NCBI GenBank assembly: GCA_001466705.2 | Contig: LATX02000189.1 | Coordinates: forward strand, 1,426,001 to 1,490,000 | DNA from: Moniliophthora roreri | Lineage: Eukaryota > Basidiomycota > Agaricomycetes > Agaricales > Marasmiaceae | Length of the DNA stretch: 64,000 nt | Direction of reading: 5' to 3' | Translations under genes and position numbers: made by a program | Shown: positions 38,701 through 49,587 of the stretch, in pieces | Layout of the letters: each line of letters opens with the position of its first letter | Position numbering within the stretch: the stretch's first letter is position 1 | The notes under the pieces: generated by a model | What the model saw: the letters and a program-made list of their open reading frames with translations, nothing else | Told to the model about the DNA's origin: nothing | Database searches by the model: none

Positions 38701-40897
38701 GAGATTTTCAAGAAGCTGATGCAGGCAGGCTTAGAAGAGTTGACAAACTTGTTCATGACATGGGGACATGACTCGAAGGATATGCTTGCTCTGAAGGATA
38801 CAGTGATGCATATCTCAGGGGTTTCTGCAGCACGAGCAGCAAGAATAGCTGGTACTTTAAGCCATGCTCTGGGTTATTCAGACAGGTCCAAAGACTCAGT
38901 ACAATCAAACATTGATTTAGGTCAGGCCAAGACTGAAGATAGTGCATCTGAACATATGATAACCAGTGGTCACTGTCCAAACAGTGGATGTAAGCCTCTG
39001 ATTCATTACTAGTAGCATTTTCAACTGACCTCATTTTCTAGTGCCTGAATCCTGGGGTGAAATAGCAGTTGAGATGCTGCAGTCTGGATTTCATCCACTT
39101 GACTGTGCCTATCTAGCAGAAAAGATAGAACATGTCCTTAAACATGCCATAAGGAACTTTATTGATAATTGCCAAGTTCCACTGCCAGAGGGGCAGGCAT
39201 TTGGAGGCTATGTTATCCCTGGTATGTGCTGTATTAATTATGCAAGATGTCCCTCTCACAATAAATACCAGATCCCATTGGAGTACTTGAACCTGGTGAA
39301 ATTTATTACAGGTCCTCAACTGGCTGGATTGATCCTGCAACATGCAGAATGCACTTTAATGCCATTGGAGAAGCTCTGGTATGTAGTCTCCAGCACTCTG
39401 ATTAGGCTTGTATCTGATGTTTGGTTCTACATGAAAAGCTTGGCAGGTATGCGGGACATTTTGTTGATACACTTCTCTGCTGAGGCAAGGTACAACAGAT
39501 ATCCTCTCTGTCTGCCCTCTGACATTCAGAAGGTACACTGTTGCTTTACCTTGTCCAACTGTTGTTTTGACTTTCCTTTCAGGTTAAAGCAGTAGACAGG
39601 CCAGAGCTTTCAATCTTTCAAGATGTTATTGTAGTATCATCCAAGCCAATCTCAGACCCAAATATGGGACTCATCAGTATTATGAGCATTTTGGCAGGTG
39701 GTGGTATGTTGCTTCTAATCATGTAGTGATTTCATCTGAAATTGTGTTCCAGATTATGATGGCAGTGTGCTCAAAGCTCTGAAATGAGGTTGTGTGTGCT
39801 CATGCAATTTCATGCAGATACAGTTTTTGTGATTCTATATGCTCCCGTTGTGAACTCTTTCAGAAGTCAGCCATATACAATAAACCCAGAACCCCTCAAG
39901 AAGTACTTTGAAAAAGAGGTTGAACAGGCTTCACAATTTGTTGCACAATTGGAAGCAATGGAGACTGCAGGTGCCCAGGAGTCATTCCTGTCAGCTTGTT
40001 TCCTAGGCCTCAAGGACACTCGTTTGGGTATTATCTCAATGTTTGCCAATGCAGCCAGAGATGCTTGTGGTTATAACTCTGACAACCATACAGTCTTGAC
40101 ATACATGTGAGTTGCCTTATAACACTGTTGCATCAAGCACTTTGATCAGTTCTCATTTTAGCTTCAACACTATGATGGATGGTGGAAAGACAGGTCTGTC
40201 CTTGAAGCCTAGTGCCTTTAAGGAGCTTTCTTTCACATATACCACCAACAAAGCTACTCTGCAAAATTCCACCACTAGAGCACCTACTGTCTTGGAAGAA
40301 CTCCAGGTTTTTGCTACAAAGCAACAGAGGAACTGTATGCAACACTATAAGGAAGTAGCCAAGGACTCTCCAGGACCAGAACATGACCCTGCCCTGCTGA
40401 TGCCTCTGCAGGAAGTTGAAGAGCAATTACAACAGTTGACCAAGAAAAGCCCTGCTATGGCCAAATTCAAGAGAGAGGAGCTCAATCAAATTCTTCAGCA
40501 TGTAGAATCTGCATATCATCTCCACAAGCAAGCTGTTCAACAAGCCATCCAAAGCAAGGCTTCCAATGAGCCTGAGTCACAGGCCAAGCAGAATAGACAG
40601 CGCTGGAATGACAAGAAACAGAAGCGTGATGTAGCCTATAAATTCTCTCGGCCCCTGGAAGACATCTTCCTTTTCAACAAAAAGACAATTATGGAGCTAA
40701 AGGCATCATATGCATACTCCCTCAGCCCTCGTTTTGCCTTCGAGACAGCTTTTCAGACACTAACCTGTCTGAAGAATGATTCAATGCCAGGTGGTACTGT
40801 GCCATCAACTCGTGAAGATGATCAATCGAAAACAACATCAGAGGCTGCAAAGAAAGTGAGCAAACTCCACTGTGCCACTGCAGCTGCAATGGCATGA
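35743..40897 (+). pseudogene. RNA-dependent RNA polymerase (QDE-1/RDR type), copy 1, probably inactivated
   Basis: RNAi-type RdRPs make double-stranded RNA from single-stranded templates (family knowledge). The start MSQS joins TDYFNSSDDEYYRGLPS after an intron. A disordered N-terminal region ends near 37.3 kb. Core blocks include LELDREQASIIENKGRGLGL, ARMLGSRRLLQIRVG, NWHNPIELNANQ, KYFARIALGLSPSVPVLEFD, LTDGCGLINAVAMHL, PAAIQARLGGAKGLWILDP, GEIAVEMLQSGFHPLDCAYL, DPIGVLEPGEIYYRSSTGW, RYPLCLPSDIQK and VKAVDRPELSIFQDVIVVSS. The last coding exon (about 40.16-40.9 kb) aligns with copy 2. Two lesions are seen. The frame shifts at a TTT at 37786-37788, where one extra base fits. The catalytic motif, spliced over a 12-nt microexon (39753-39764), reads DYDGN instead of DxDGD. 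CpG is almost absent from about 38.3 kb on. Apart from these the exons stay open, so decay is recent or the frameshift is a sequence error. Confidence 0.8.
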
Positions 40898-43191
40898 TGC
40901 CCAGGCTCAGGTATTGTTCTCACAGCCAACTTTTCATATCATTTTTGCATCTCACCTCTTTCTATCTTATAGTTCTGGCTCCATTTCCCTTATCTTTGCA
41001 TTCTTAATTTTTTGATTTTTACTGTGATACCTACATACTTCCCTTCTGATCTTGAAGTTCCATTCACTAAGCCACTTATAAACCTTGATCCCATGCCTTC
41101 TTCATCTGATGGTTGGATTTTCTGTCAGCTCTTTATGTATCATGGCTCCTTTTCCAGTTACACTTGGATTGTATATGGCATCTCTCTTTGCAACAGACTT
41201 GTTTGTGAGACTTCAAGATGCACTTTTTTGCCCTGCTGCAAGATCAACTGTCAATTTTCACAGTTGCCATCAAGTAGCTCAACTTAAAGCATCAAGAGTC
41301 ATCTGCAAATCCAAGTTTTAGTATGAATAATACAATGGAGATATTGAATACATGCCACAAGCAAACCACAGCCTACTCTGAGTCCTTGTAATACTTTGAC
41401 CATTATTGGACTTGCAATAAAGGCATGAGAGGACAGCTTGTGGCAGTATCAACAGGCATTGCTCAGACAGATTGTCGAAGTCCACAAGTCCAAGTCAATG
41501 CCACCTTGCCAAAGCCCTTTCACGATGCTCAGGAACAGATGTGAAGGTTGAGCATGGAACACTCTGGTCTAGCTGGAATCATTAAGAACAAGCTTCATTG
41601 GATACAGCAGTATGTACAACCATTGACTGATCTTTACAAACATTTCGGACTCTAAATTACCTAATGACCCACATGATGCCCAGGGGTCTGGTCCCATCTA
41701 GTACTCCCACATTTGATGAAATGCAAAGAAACTGCTCAGAAACTTCCAAGGGTGAGTTCTCTTTCATGTCTCCTTGTGCAGTACTTGCATACGATTTCTG
41801 TATATTGATATTCTCTACAAGTCCATATACTATACATTGGACCCTTTCACTTTAGAATTCTGCATTGGCCAATGTGATCATCAGCTTCTAAGCTGCTCTT
41901 CGTCGCTGTTACCTGTGGACTGACATATCTGTGTGCTCCTTTTCTTCATCCTCTGACTTGCTTCTTACGATACCTTGTCCACCCATGTTCTTTGTGTCAT
42001 ATGTTCTGTCACTCCCATGTCATTCATGAGACATTGTCTGCTGCAAGACCAATATCGTCTCTCAAGCTCACATTACCATAAGATTCAATATCATGTGCAA
42101 ATACGAGTGTTCTGCACAAACTATAAAGCAAAGATCAGAATTTCACCTTCCTTGCCAATGAAGATGCTCAAAAACCTATGCTTCTACTATGAAAACACAA
42201 GGCCTGTGGTGCCAAAATACCCCTGAAAAAGGTATATATAAGTTCTTGATTCTTAGTTTTGTTTGTGAGTTGGTTCGGCATGGTTCAGTGTTACTGCAAC
42301 ATCAAGAATAATTCTCAATGTCTCACTCAGTAGTTCAGAGATGATTGCCTTCAAAACAACTTCTCAGATTGAAAATGGGTGTTCATTTGTATAATATTTA
42401 TTGGTTTTATGGTTTTATTAATCACTTCGAAAGCAAATACTGGTATAGATTTCAACCAGAAACTGCCCAAAGAATAAACTTCTTCTAAGTGAGAACAAAG
42501 GTACCTCTTGTATCTGAATATAGCCCTCTTAGCTATGTTCTGCAACGATTCTCAAGAGGACAAATCTTCTAGACACTGCTAGCCTGAAACTCTCTCTGAT
42601 TCACATTGAAACACCAGACTATACTGATGCATGTCAGCTACCCTCTTAGTAGACTGATACAATGTTTCTCTTATTGGAAAACACGCCTCTTGCATTAAAA
42701 ACTAAGCTCTTTGTAGCTTTTATTTATATCTCTGGTTTGGGTTACAATCTCAGGTCTCAACTAGCCTGTGCCTCTTGCACAACTAAATAAGCTAGGGCCC
42801 GAAGTGGTTGAAAAATACTGATTGCTGGTAGCTCTTCTACCTGAACAACAATGTCATACACTCTGGTAATCAGTGGGCAGTATCTCTCCTGCTTTCCACC
42901 TACAAAACACATCCTCTTATATACTCTACAACATAAATAATCTAATATATCTGTCACAAATACAAATAAAACTGAGTCAGGTGATAAATATTATATAAAC
43001 TGAGCTGTGTTTGGTAATTTCTCTATCACAGTGTCTGATTGTAGTCAGACTTTGTAGCCATAATCTCTTTTATTCTTTTTCTTTGACGATTGTGCAGTCT
43101 TCTGACACTAACTGTTTGCAATTTTCTCTATCAAACGGCTCTCCTTCTGACTCCGTTTGAAAATATTATACTTCCATGCCACTCCACATGG
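40898..43191. other. AT-rich, CpG-poor region without recognisable genes
   Basis: Downstream of RdRP copy 1. Only short open frames exist, and none has a recognisable domain. The segment 41400-43067 is repeated exactly at 43235-44902. Together with 51316-52560 it forms the original locus into which the retrotransposon inserted. Confidence 0.55.
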
Positions 43192-43196
43192 TTCCT
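43192..43196. repeat. 5-bp target site duplication TTCCT (left)
   Basis: TTCCT directly precedes the left LTR (TGTTAC...) and is repeated directly after the right LTR at 51311-51315. This is the length typical of Ty3/gypsy integration. Confidence 0.85.
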
Positions 43197-43233
43197 TGTT
43201 ACGTCACTTGCGCAGCAACATCAACACCTCAAC
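43197..43233 (-). repeat. 3' LTR, outer fragment (37 bp)
   Basis: Matches 50959-50995 of the other LTR with two differences (C/T at the sixth base, A/G near base 29). It stops at the N at 43234. Confidence 0.9.
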
Positions 43234-44903
43234 NCCATTATTGGACTTGCAATAAAGGCATGAGAGGACAGCTTGTGGCAGTATCAACAGGCATTGCTCA
43301 GACAGATTGTCGAAGTCCACAAGTCCAAGTCAATGCCACCTTGCCAAAGCCCTTTCACGATGCTCAGGAACAGATGTGAAGGTTGAGCATGGAACACTCT
43401 GGTCTAGCTGGAATCATTAAGAACAAGCTTCATTGGATACAGCAGTATGTACAACCATTGACTGATCTTTACAAACATTTCGGACTCTAAATTACCTAAT
43501 GACCCACATGATGCCCAGGGGTCTGGTCCCATCTAGTACTCCCACATTTGATGAAATGCAAAGAAACTGCTCAGAAACTTCCAAGGGTGAGTTCTCTTTC
43601 ATGTCTCCTTGTGCAGTACTTGCATACGATTTCTGTATATTGATATTCTCTACAAGTCCATATACTATACATTGGACCCTTTCACTTTAGAATTCTGCAT
43701 TGGCCAATGTGATCATCAGCTTCTAAGCTGCTCTTCGTCGCTGTTACCTGTGGACTGACATATCTGTGTGCTCCTTTTCTTCATCCTCTGACTTGCTTCT
43801 TACGATACCTTGTCCACCCATGTTCTTTGTGTCATATGTTCTGTCACTCCCATGTCATTCATGAGACATTGTCTGCTGCAAGACCAATATCGTCTCTCAA
43901 GCTCACATTACCATAAGATTCAATATCATGTGCAAATACGAGTGTTCTGCACAAACTATAAAGCAAAGATCAGAATTTCACCTTCCTTGCCAATGAAGAT
44001 GCTCAAAAACCTATGCTTCTACTATGAAAACACAAGGCCTGTGGTGCCAAAATACCCCTGAAAAAGGTATATATAAGTTCTTGATTCTTAGTTTTGTTTG
44101 TGAGTTGGTTCGGCATGGTTCAGTGTTACTGCAACATCAAGAATAATTCTCAATGTCTCACTCAGTAGTTCAGAGATGATTGCCTTCAAAACAACTTCTC
44201 AGATTGAAAATGGGTGTTCATTTGTATAATATTTATTGGTTTTATGGTTTTATTAATCACTTCGAAAGCAAATACTGGTATAGATTTCAACCAGAAACTG
44301 CCCAAAGAATAAACTTCTTCTAAGTGAGAACAAAGGTACCTCTTGTATCTGAATATAGCCCTCTTAGCTATGTTCTGCAACGATTCTCAAGAGGACAAAT
44401 CTTCTAGACACTGCTAGCCTGAAACTCTCTCTGATTCACATTGAAACACCAGACTATACTGATGCATGTCAGCTACCCTCTTAGTAGACTGATACAATGT
44501 TTCTCTTATTGGAAAACACGCCTCTTGCATTAAAAACTAAGCTCTTTGTAGCTTTTATTTATATCTCTGGTTTGGGTTACAATCTCAGGTCTCAACTAGC
44601 CTGTGCCTCTTGCACAACTAAATAAGCTAGGGCCCGAAGTGGTTGAAAAATACTGATTGCTGGTAGCTCTTCTACCTGAACAACAATGTCATACACTCTG
44701 GTAATCAGTGGGCAGTATCTCTCCTGCTTTCCACCTACAAAACACATCCTCTTATATACTCTACAACATAAATAATCTAATATATCTGTCACAAATACAA
44801 ATAAAACTGAGTCAGGTGATAAATATTATATAAACTGAGCTGTGTTTGGTAATTTCTCTATCACAGTGTCTGATTGTAGTCAGACTTTGTAGCCATAATC
44901 TCN
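43234..44903. other. N-bounded 1668-bp block, exact duplicate of 41400-43067: probable assembly artefact
   Basis: Single Ns at 43234 and 44903 enclose 43235-44902. The block repeats 41400-43067 at a constant offset of 1835 bp with no difference that I could see; four open frames are letter-identical. It sits in the middle of an LTR, replaces 73 bp of it and has no target duplication of its own. It is therefore best read as a misplaced or duplicated contig, not as biology. Confidence 0.85.
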
Positions 44904-45145
44904 GCAAGCACAAGGTATGATTAACCAGGTCAAGCTGAAGAGCTAGTACCCAGTTGTACAGTCCTTAAATAAGTACAATGTATATACTCGTTTGTAAGTA
45001 CTAGAATGTTGCAGAAGGGTATAGAACGATTAGTCACATTACATCGGAGCCGTTTCTGAGTCATATAGAAAGAGAGAGAACGAGAGAGAAAGCCAATACG
45101 GTCACATGGTAGTACAAGGGAGAAAGGAAAAATGAGTTCGTAACA
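44904..45145 (-). repeat. 3' LTR, inner part (242 bp)
   Basis: Corresponds to 51069-51310 of the 5' LTR with no difference seen by eye. Contains GA-rich tracts. Next to it, inside the element, the sense strand is purine-rich (about 45146-45158), a candidate polypurine tract. Confidence 0.9.
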
Positions 45146-45156
45146 CCAGCCCGTCC

Positions 45157-46065
45157 TTACATAGCAGATCCCATTCTGACTACATGTACAATGTGTCCGT
45201 CGGGTAGTGTTACTTCTTGGGCTTCGTGGTCCAGTATTCTGACAAACATGGGCACCAGGTCATCGGGTGTCGGTGCAGGTCGGGGCTGAGATTCAGTGGT
45301 CAGAGAGGGAGATGCCGAGGTGACACCAATGGACTGGGCGTATATGGGGCTTGAGTCTGTACTGGGACTATCGGAGGGGTAGAGTAGTTCAGAGGGGGAA
45401 TCAGGAGGGGGTTTGCATTTGACGGAATTAGGATCGGAGGGGGGCTTGAGTTTGGAGACCACGGGGGCGGGACTAGTCGGCTGAGGTAAAACAAGCTCTG
45501 TTCGGGTATGACGGGGACAAAAGGCATACTGATTGTGGGCAAGTTCCACAGCTGCCCCAATCCTGGCGCGGTACGCCGTTGCTGCTCGTAAGAATGCTGG
45601 ATTGTTTGGGTCTGCATCGCAAAGATCCAGGGAGATGGAACCTAGTCGAGAGTCACAGGTAGGGAGTTGTCGTTCAGAGGTTTTGGGGGGAGCGAGGAAA
45701 GACGGTACCGTCATTGGTCCCTGTAAAATCAATGGGGAAGGTCTTGCGGCCGTTGCATTGAATGCAAGATTAGCCGTGTATACATTTGTCTCCTCAATGA
45801 TCACATTGAGGGAGGCACGCTGGGCCCAAAGACGAATAAGACCGTCAATGGCGTATTGTAGGTGGGGCTGCCCCACAGACACATTTCGAAGGGAGTCGTC
45901 GTGTCCTCTGGTATTGACCAGGAAAAGGAGCTCGAAGGGAGAGGGATTGAAGGGTCCGGAATATGTAATGTCATCGGAGAATGAAGGATTTCCGGAGGGA
46001 GGTTCGGGGAGGCTGCGAATGCTGTAAGAGCTAGCGCTAGAGGAAGTAGATGCATGGGAGGACAT
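45157..46065 (-). CDS. Extra 3' ORF of the retrotransposon, unknown function (302 aa)
   Basis: Starts at ATG 46065 (MSSHASTSSSASSYSIRS), 21 nt after the pol stop, and ends at 45157 just before the 3' LTR. It has a Ser-rich N-terminus, a middle region that may fold (LRNVSVGQPHLQYAIDGLIR, LWAQRASLNVIIEETNVYTA, RAATAYRARIGAAVELAHNQ), a Pro/Ser-rich linker and a C-terminal strand-like segment (FVRILDHEAQEVTLPDG). I recognise no domain. It is not an obvious envelope: no signal peptide or membrane segment is seen. Unlike gag and pol it has no stop codon in this copy. It could be an element-encoded accessory protein expressed from a subgenomic or reinitiated message; this is inference. Confidence 0.65.
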   Translation of the reverse strand: MSSHASTSSSASSYSIRSLPEPPSGNPSFSDDITYSGPFNPSPFELLFLVNTRGHDDSLRNVSVGQPHLQYAIDGLIRLWAQRASLNVIIEETNVYTANLAFNATAARPSPLILQGPMTVPSFLAPPKTSERQLPTCDSRLGSISLDLCDADPNNPAFLRAATAYRARIGAAVELAHNQYAFCPRHTRTELVLPQPTSPAPVVSKLKPPSDPNSVKCKPPPDSPSELLYPSDSPSTDSSPIYAQSIGVTSASPSLTTESQPRPAPTPDDLVPMFVRILDHEAQEVTLPDGHIVHVVRMGSAM

Positions 46066-46086
46066 GATGTGATACTGATACAATGG

Positions 46087-49000
46087 CTACAGCTTATTCT
46101 TGACTATATAGTCAAGGTAGATGTCCATCGCGTGTTCCAGTTCCTCCTTCATTTTCCATTCATTGTGAGAAGAATCAAAGCCTTTCCAGGACACGAGGTA
46201 GCGTTGAGGCTTCCGCAGCGGCTTGTGACCAATGATCGCTTCTATCTCGAACTCCTCATGTCCTTCTACTATGTCCAGGGGTGGTTCTAGAAAGTTCTTT
46301 CCGTGGGCCTCGGTCTTCTTGTACGGCCTCAATAGGCCTGCGTGGAAAACAGGGTGAATCTTCCATTGAAATGGAAGCTTCAATCTGTACGTCATGGGTC
46401 CCATGACTTTATCGATGATGAAGGGTCCCTCTCGTTTGGGTGAAAGCTTCTTACTTGGGTATCTGAAATCGAGGTTCTTTCCTTTCAGCCACACTTTCTG
46501 CTCTTCTACAAACTTGTCCGTTGTCCTGTTTGCCTTTTTGATCATTTTTCTGTGCACTATCTCCATCATGCTAGCGACTTCTCCTCGCAACCTTCGCAAC
46601 TTATTCAGGTGTTCTTCCACCGATGGGACTGACGTTTTCTCGAAGGCAGTGGGTAGTGGTCTCGGATTGTATCCCATGATCATAAAGAATGGGGAGTTCT
46701 TGGTTACCGAATGAGTTCTATTGTTGTGGGCAAATTCTGCCATATGGAGGTATGAACTCCATTCGGTTTGTTTCTTCGAACAGAACATTCTTAGGTATAT
46801 TTCCATCTCCTGATTTACTCTTTCAGTTTCTCCGTCGCTCTGAGGATGATAAGCGGTACTCATCGCGTGTTTAACTCCTAGGAGTTTCATTGTCTCTTGA
46901 AAGACCATTGCCGCAAATCTTGGGTCTCGATCCGAGATGATCTTGTCTGGTAGGCCGTAACGTTTGTATACATTTCGCAGGAGGAGTTCGGCCACCTGGG
47001 GAGCGTCCAACTTCTTGGTGCATAGAATGAAAATAGCCCCCTTCGAGGATGAATGGTCTACCATGACCATTATAGTGTCAAACCCCTCTGATTCCGGTAG
47101 ATCCGTCACAAGGTCCATCGTGATGACTTGAAAGGGGGTGGCATTCGCCATACTCAGCAAGGGTTGGATCCCTACTTTCGTTGGGTGCGTGTTGATCTTC
47201 ATCTGTTGACAGATTGCGCAACCATCCACAAAACTCTTTACGAACTTAGCCATTCCCGGCCACCAATAATCCCGCTGTACTAGGTCTAGAGTCCCAAATT
47301 GCCCAGGGTGTCCAAAGGGTTGTCCCTCGTGAATGGTCCACATGATTTCCCTCTGAAGAACTATGTCATCGGGTACATAAACCCTTCCCTTATACCGTAT
47401 CAGACTGTCATTGATTTCCCAATTGGAGAGCGCTGATTTGATCGGTGGTACCCCATGCGTCGTCAATGATTCTAGGGTCATCTTGTGAAAGTCATCGGTC
47501 CCTAAACGATCTTTTAACTTATCTTGTAATTCCACATCGATTACGTTGACAAACAGCCGTTCCGGCAGTAGAATGATGTCCTCGTTATCGTTGTCTGTTC
47601 CTTGAACATGATCGGCTCATCGAGAGAGAGCGTCAGATTGTATCATTTCTCGTCCAGGGGCATGTACCAATCGCAGGTCAAAGAGAGAGAGGGTGAGGCT
47701 CCACCTGGCTTGTCTTCGATTCAGTTTCTGTGCAGTTCGAAAATAAGTCAAGTTCTTGTGATCGCAGAGGACTGTCACCAGGTGGGGTCCTTCCATCAGA
47801 TAGTGTCTCCACGTCTGCAATGCTCGGATGATAGCGAATAGCTCCTGATCATAGATCTCGTAATTTCACTCGGTGGAGTCGAAAGCATGGGAGATATAGC
47901 CACATGGGTGTAATTCCCCGTCCGGTCCTTCCTGACGTAGAACTCCTCCAGATGCCCATTTTGATGCATCAGTTTCGATTATGAATGGTCGACTGGGATC
48001 AGGCATGCACAGTACGGGTTCTTGTTGGAACTTCGTCTTCAACGTCTGGAAAGCAGTTTCGCAGATCTTGGTCCAATGGAACAGGACGCCCTTCTTGGTG
48101 AGGTCATAGAGCGGTTTAGCGATCGCGGAGTAATTACCGATGAACTTTCGATAGAAGTTGGTAAACCCGGTAAAACTCCGTACTCCTGTCACCATTGTAG
48201 GGGCCGGCCATTCGCTGATTCCCGATAACTTGGTTGGGTCCATAGAAATCTGACCTGGTCTGATGACCAGTCCTAAAAAGTCAATCTCCTGTACATCGAA
48301 TTTGCATTTGTGAGGCTTTAGATAAAGATCTTGCTCCTTCAAGCGCTGCATTAACCGGAGGGTCCTTTCGCGGTGTTCATCTTCTGTGGTTGAATAAATG
48401 AGAATGTCGTCCATGTACACGAGACACCATCCTTCCGCCATGAAATCCTGTAAGATGTCGTCCATGAAGGCTTGGAATGTGGCCGGGCTATTCATTAATC
48501 CGAAGAACATCACAGTGGGCTCGAACAGCCCTCTGTTGGTCTTGAACGCCGCCTTCCATTGATCTCCATCTTTGATCCTTACATTGTTGTATCCGTTACA
48601 TAGGTCTAACTTGGAGAAGATGGTGGCGTCCTTAAGCTTGTCGATGAGATCCGAAATTAAAGGTAGTGGATACGCATTTTTGATCGTCCCATGGTTTAGC
48701 CATCGATAATCCTGAGTCGGTCTAAGCTTCCCCTTCTCCTTTTTCCCTACAAAGAAGAATGGCGAAGCCATCGGAGACTTGGACTTTCTGATATATCCTT
48801 TTCGAAGGTTCTCCGCCAGGAATGCGTCCAATTCGGTTTGTTCCAATGCCATAAGCGAGTAAACCTTGCAATCGCGTGGTGTGAATTCTGGTTTGAGTTC
48901 AATGGCGTGATCATAGGATCGGGATATCGGGAAACATTCTGCTTCTTTGTCTTCGAATTGTCCTTGATACTGAGACAGATATTGTGGTATTGAAGGGGTG

Positions 49001-49587
49001 GCTTCCGCGATGTCCTTTTCAGTGTCGTGCTCCAAGCGTTGAGATGTAGACAACTTAGCTCTGATATCGATCCTATGAATGAGTTCTTCAGTCAATTCGA
49101 AGTCCAATACTCCCATGACTCATGGGATTTTAATGTATCGCTTGCTCGGAAAAGTTGTCTGGCCTGTAACCCAGTCTACTTCGGGGTTGTACTTCCGTAA
49201 CCATGGTAGTCCTAGGATGACTTCTTCCCTTCCTAATCCTGAGATTAAGAAGGTATCTGTCATTTGCCTTGTTCCGATAGTGTATTCTGCCGTTACCGAT
49301 TGCATAATCCATGCCGTTTTGTTGGCCGTCCCATCTACATTGAATACTTTGATGCGATGGGGTAATCGTATTTGTTCGAGGCCTAGCTGCTTGGCCTTTT
49401 CCAGACTCATGAATAGTCCTCCCACTCCTGAATCTAGAAGCGCATTTGTTCCGACTTTTCCTATTTCGTTGTTGTAAAACAGTGGAATGTGCATAGAATT
49501 TCGGGACTGCTTAGCTAATACAACGTTCAAAATCAATATTGGGGGTGGCGGGGAGAGCGTCGGCCTCTTCTGCCACTTCAAAAACCC
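46087..49587 (-). pseudogene. pol: Retrotransposon pol: protease, RT, RNase H, integrase, chromodomain (three in-frame stops)
   Basis: Frame -1 relative to gag. The protease active site is LLDSGVGGLFMSLEKAKQLG. Reverse transcriptase shows [43 protein letters not shown] and the YMDD box in [11 protein letters not shown]. RNase H shows [16 protein letters not shown] and [10 protein letters not shown]. Integrase shows an HHCC finger (HEGQPFGHPGQFGTLDL, then CAICQQMK) and DDE-type residues in ITMDLVTDLP, ISDRDPRF and HPQSDGETERVNQ. A GPFIIDKVMGPMTYRLKLP module is followed by a chromodomain (EFEIEAIIGHKPLRKPQRYL, VSWKGFDSSHNEW). In-frame stops at 49120-49122, 47866-47868 and 47617-47619 break it. 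The rest reads continuously to 46087. Confidence 0.92.

Noticed and set aside
39761..39795. Reading RdRP copy 1 as DYDGS with a stop soon after
   Set aside because: This comes from reading through the donor; the following exon (TVFVILYAPVVNSF) and the same intron position in copy 2 show that splicing occurs here.
41400..44902. Two sets of identical short ORFs (for example at 41664 and 43499) as duplicated genes
   Set aside because: They come from an exact, N-bounded sequence repeat that looks like an assembly error; the ORFs are short and show no domain.
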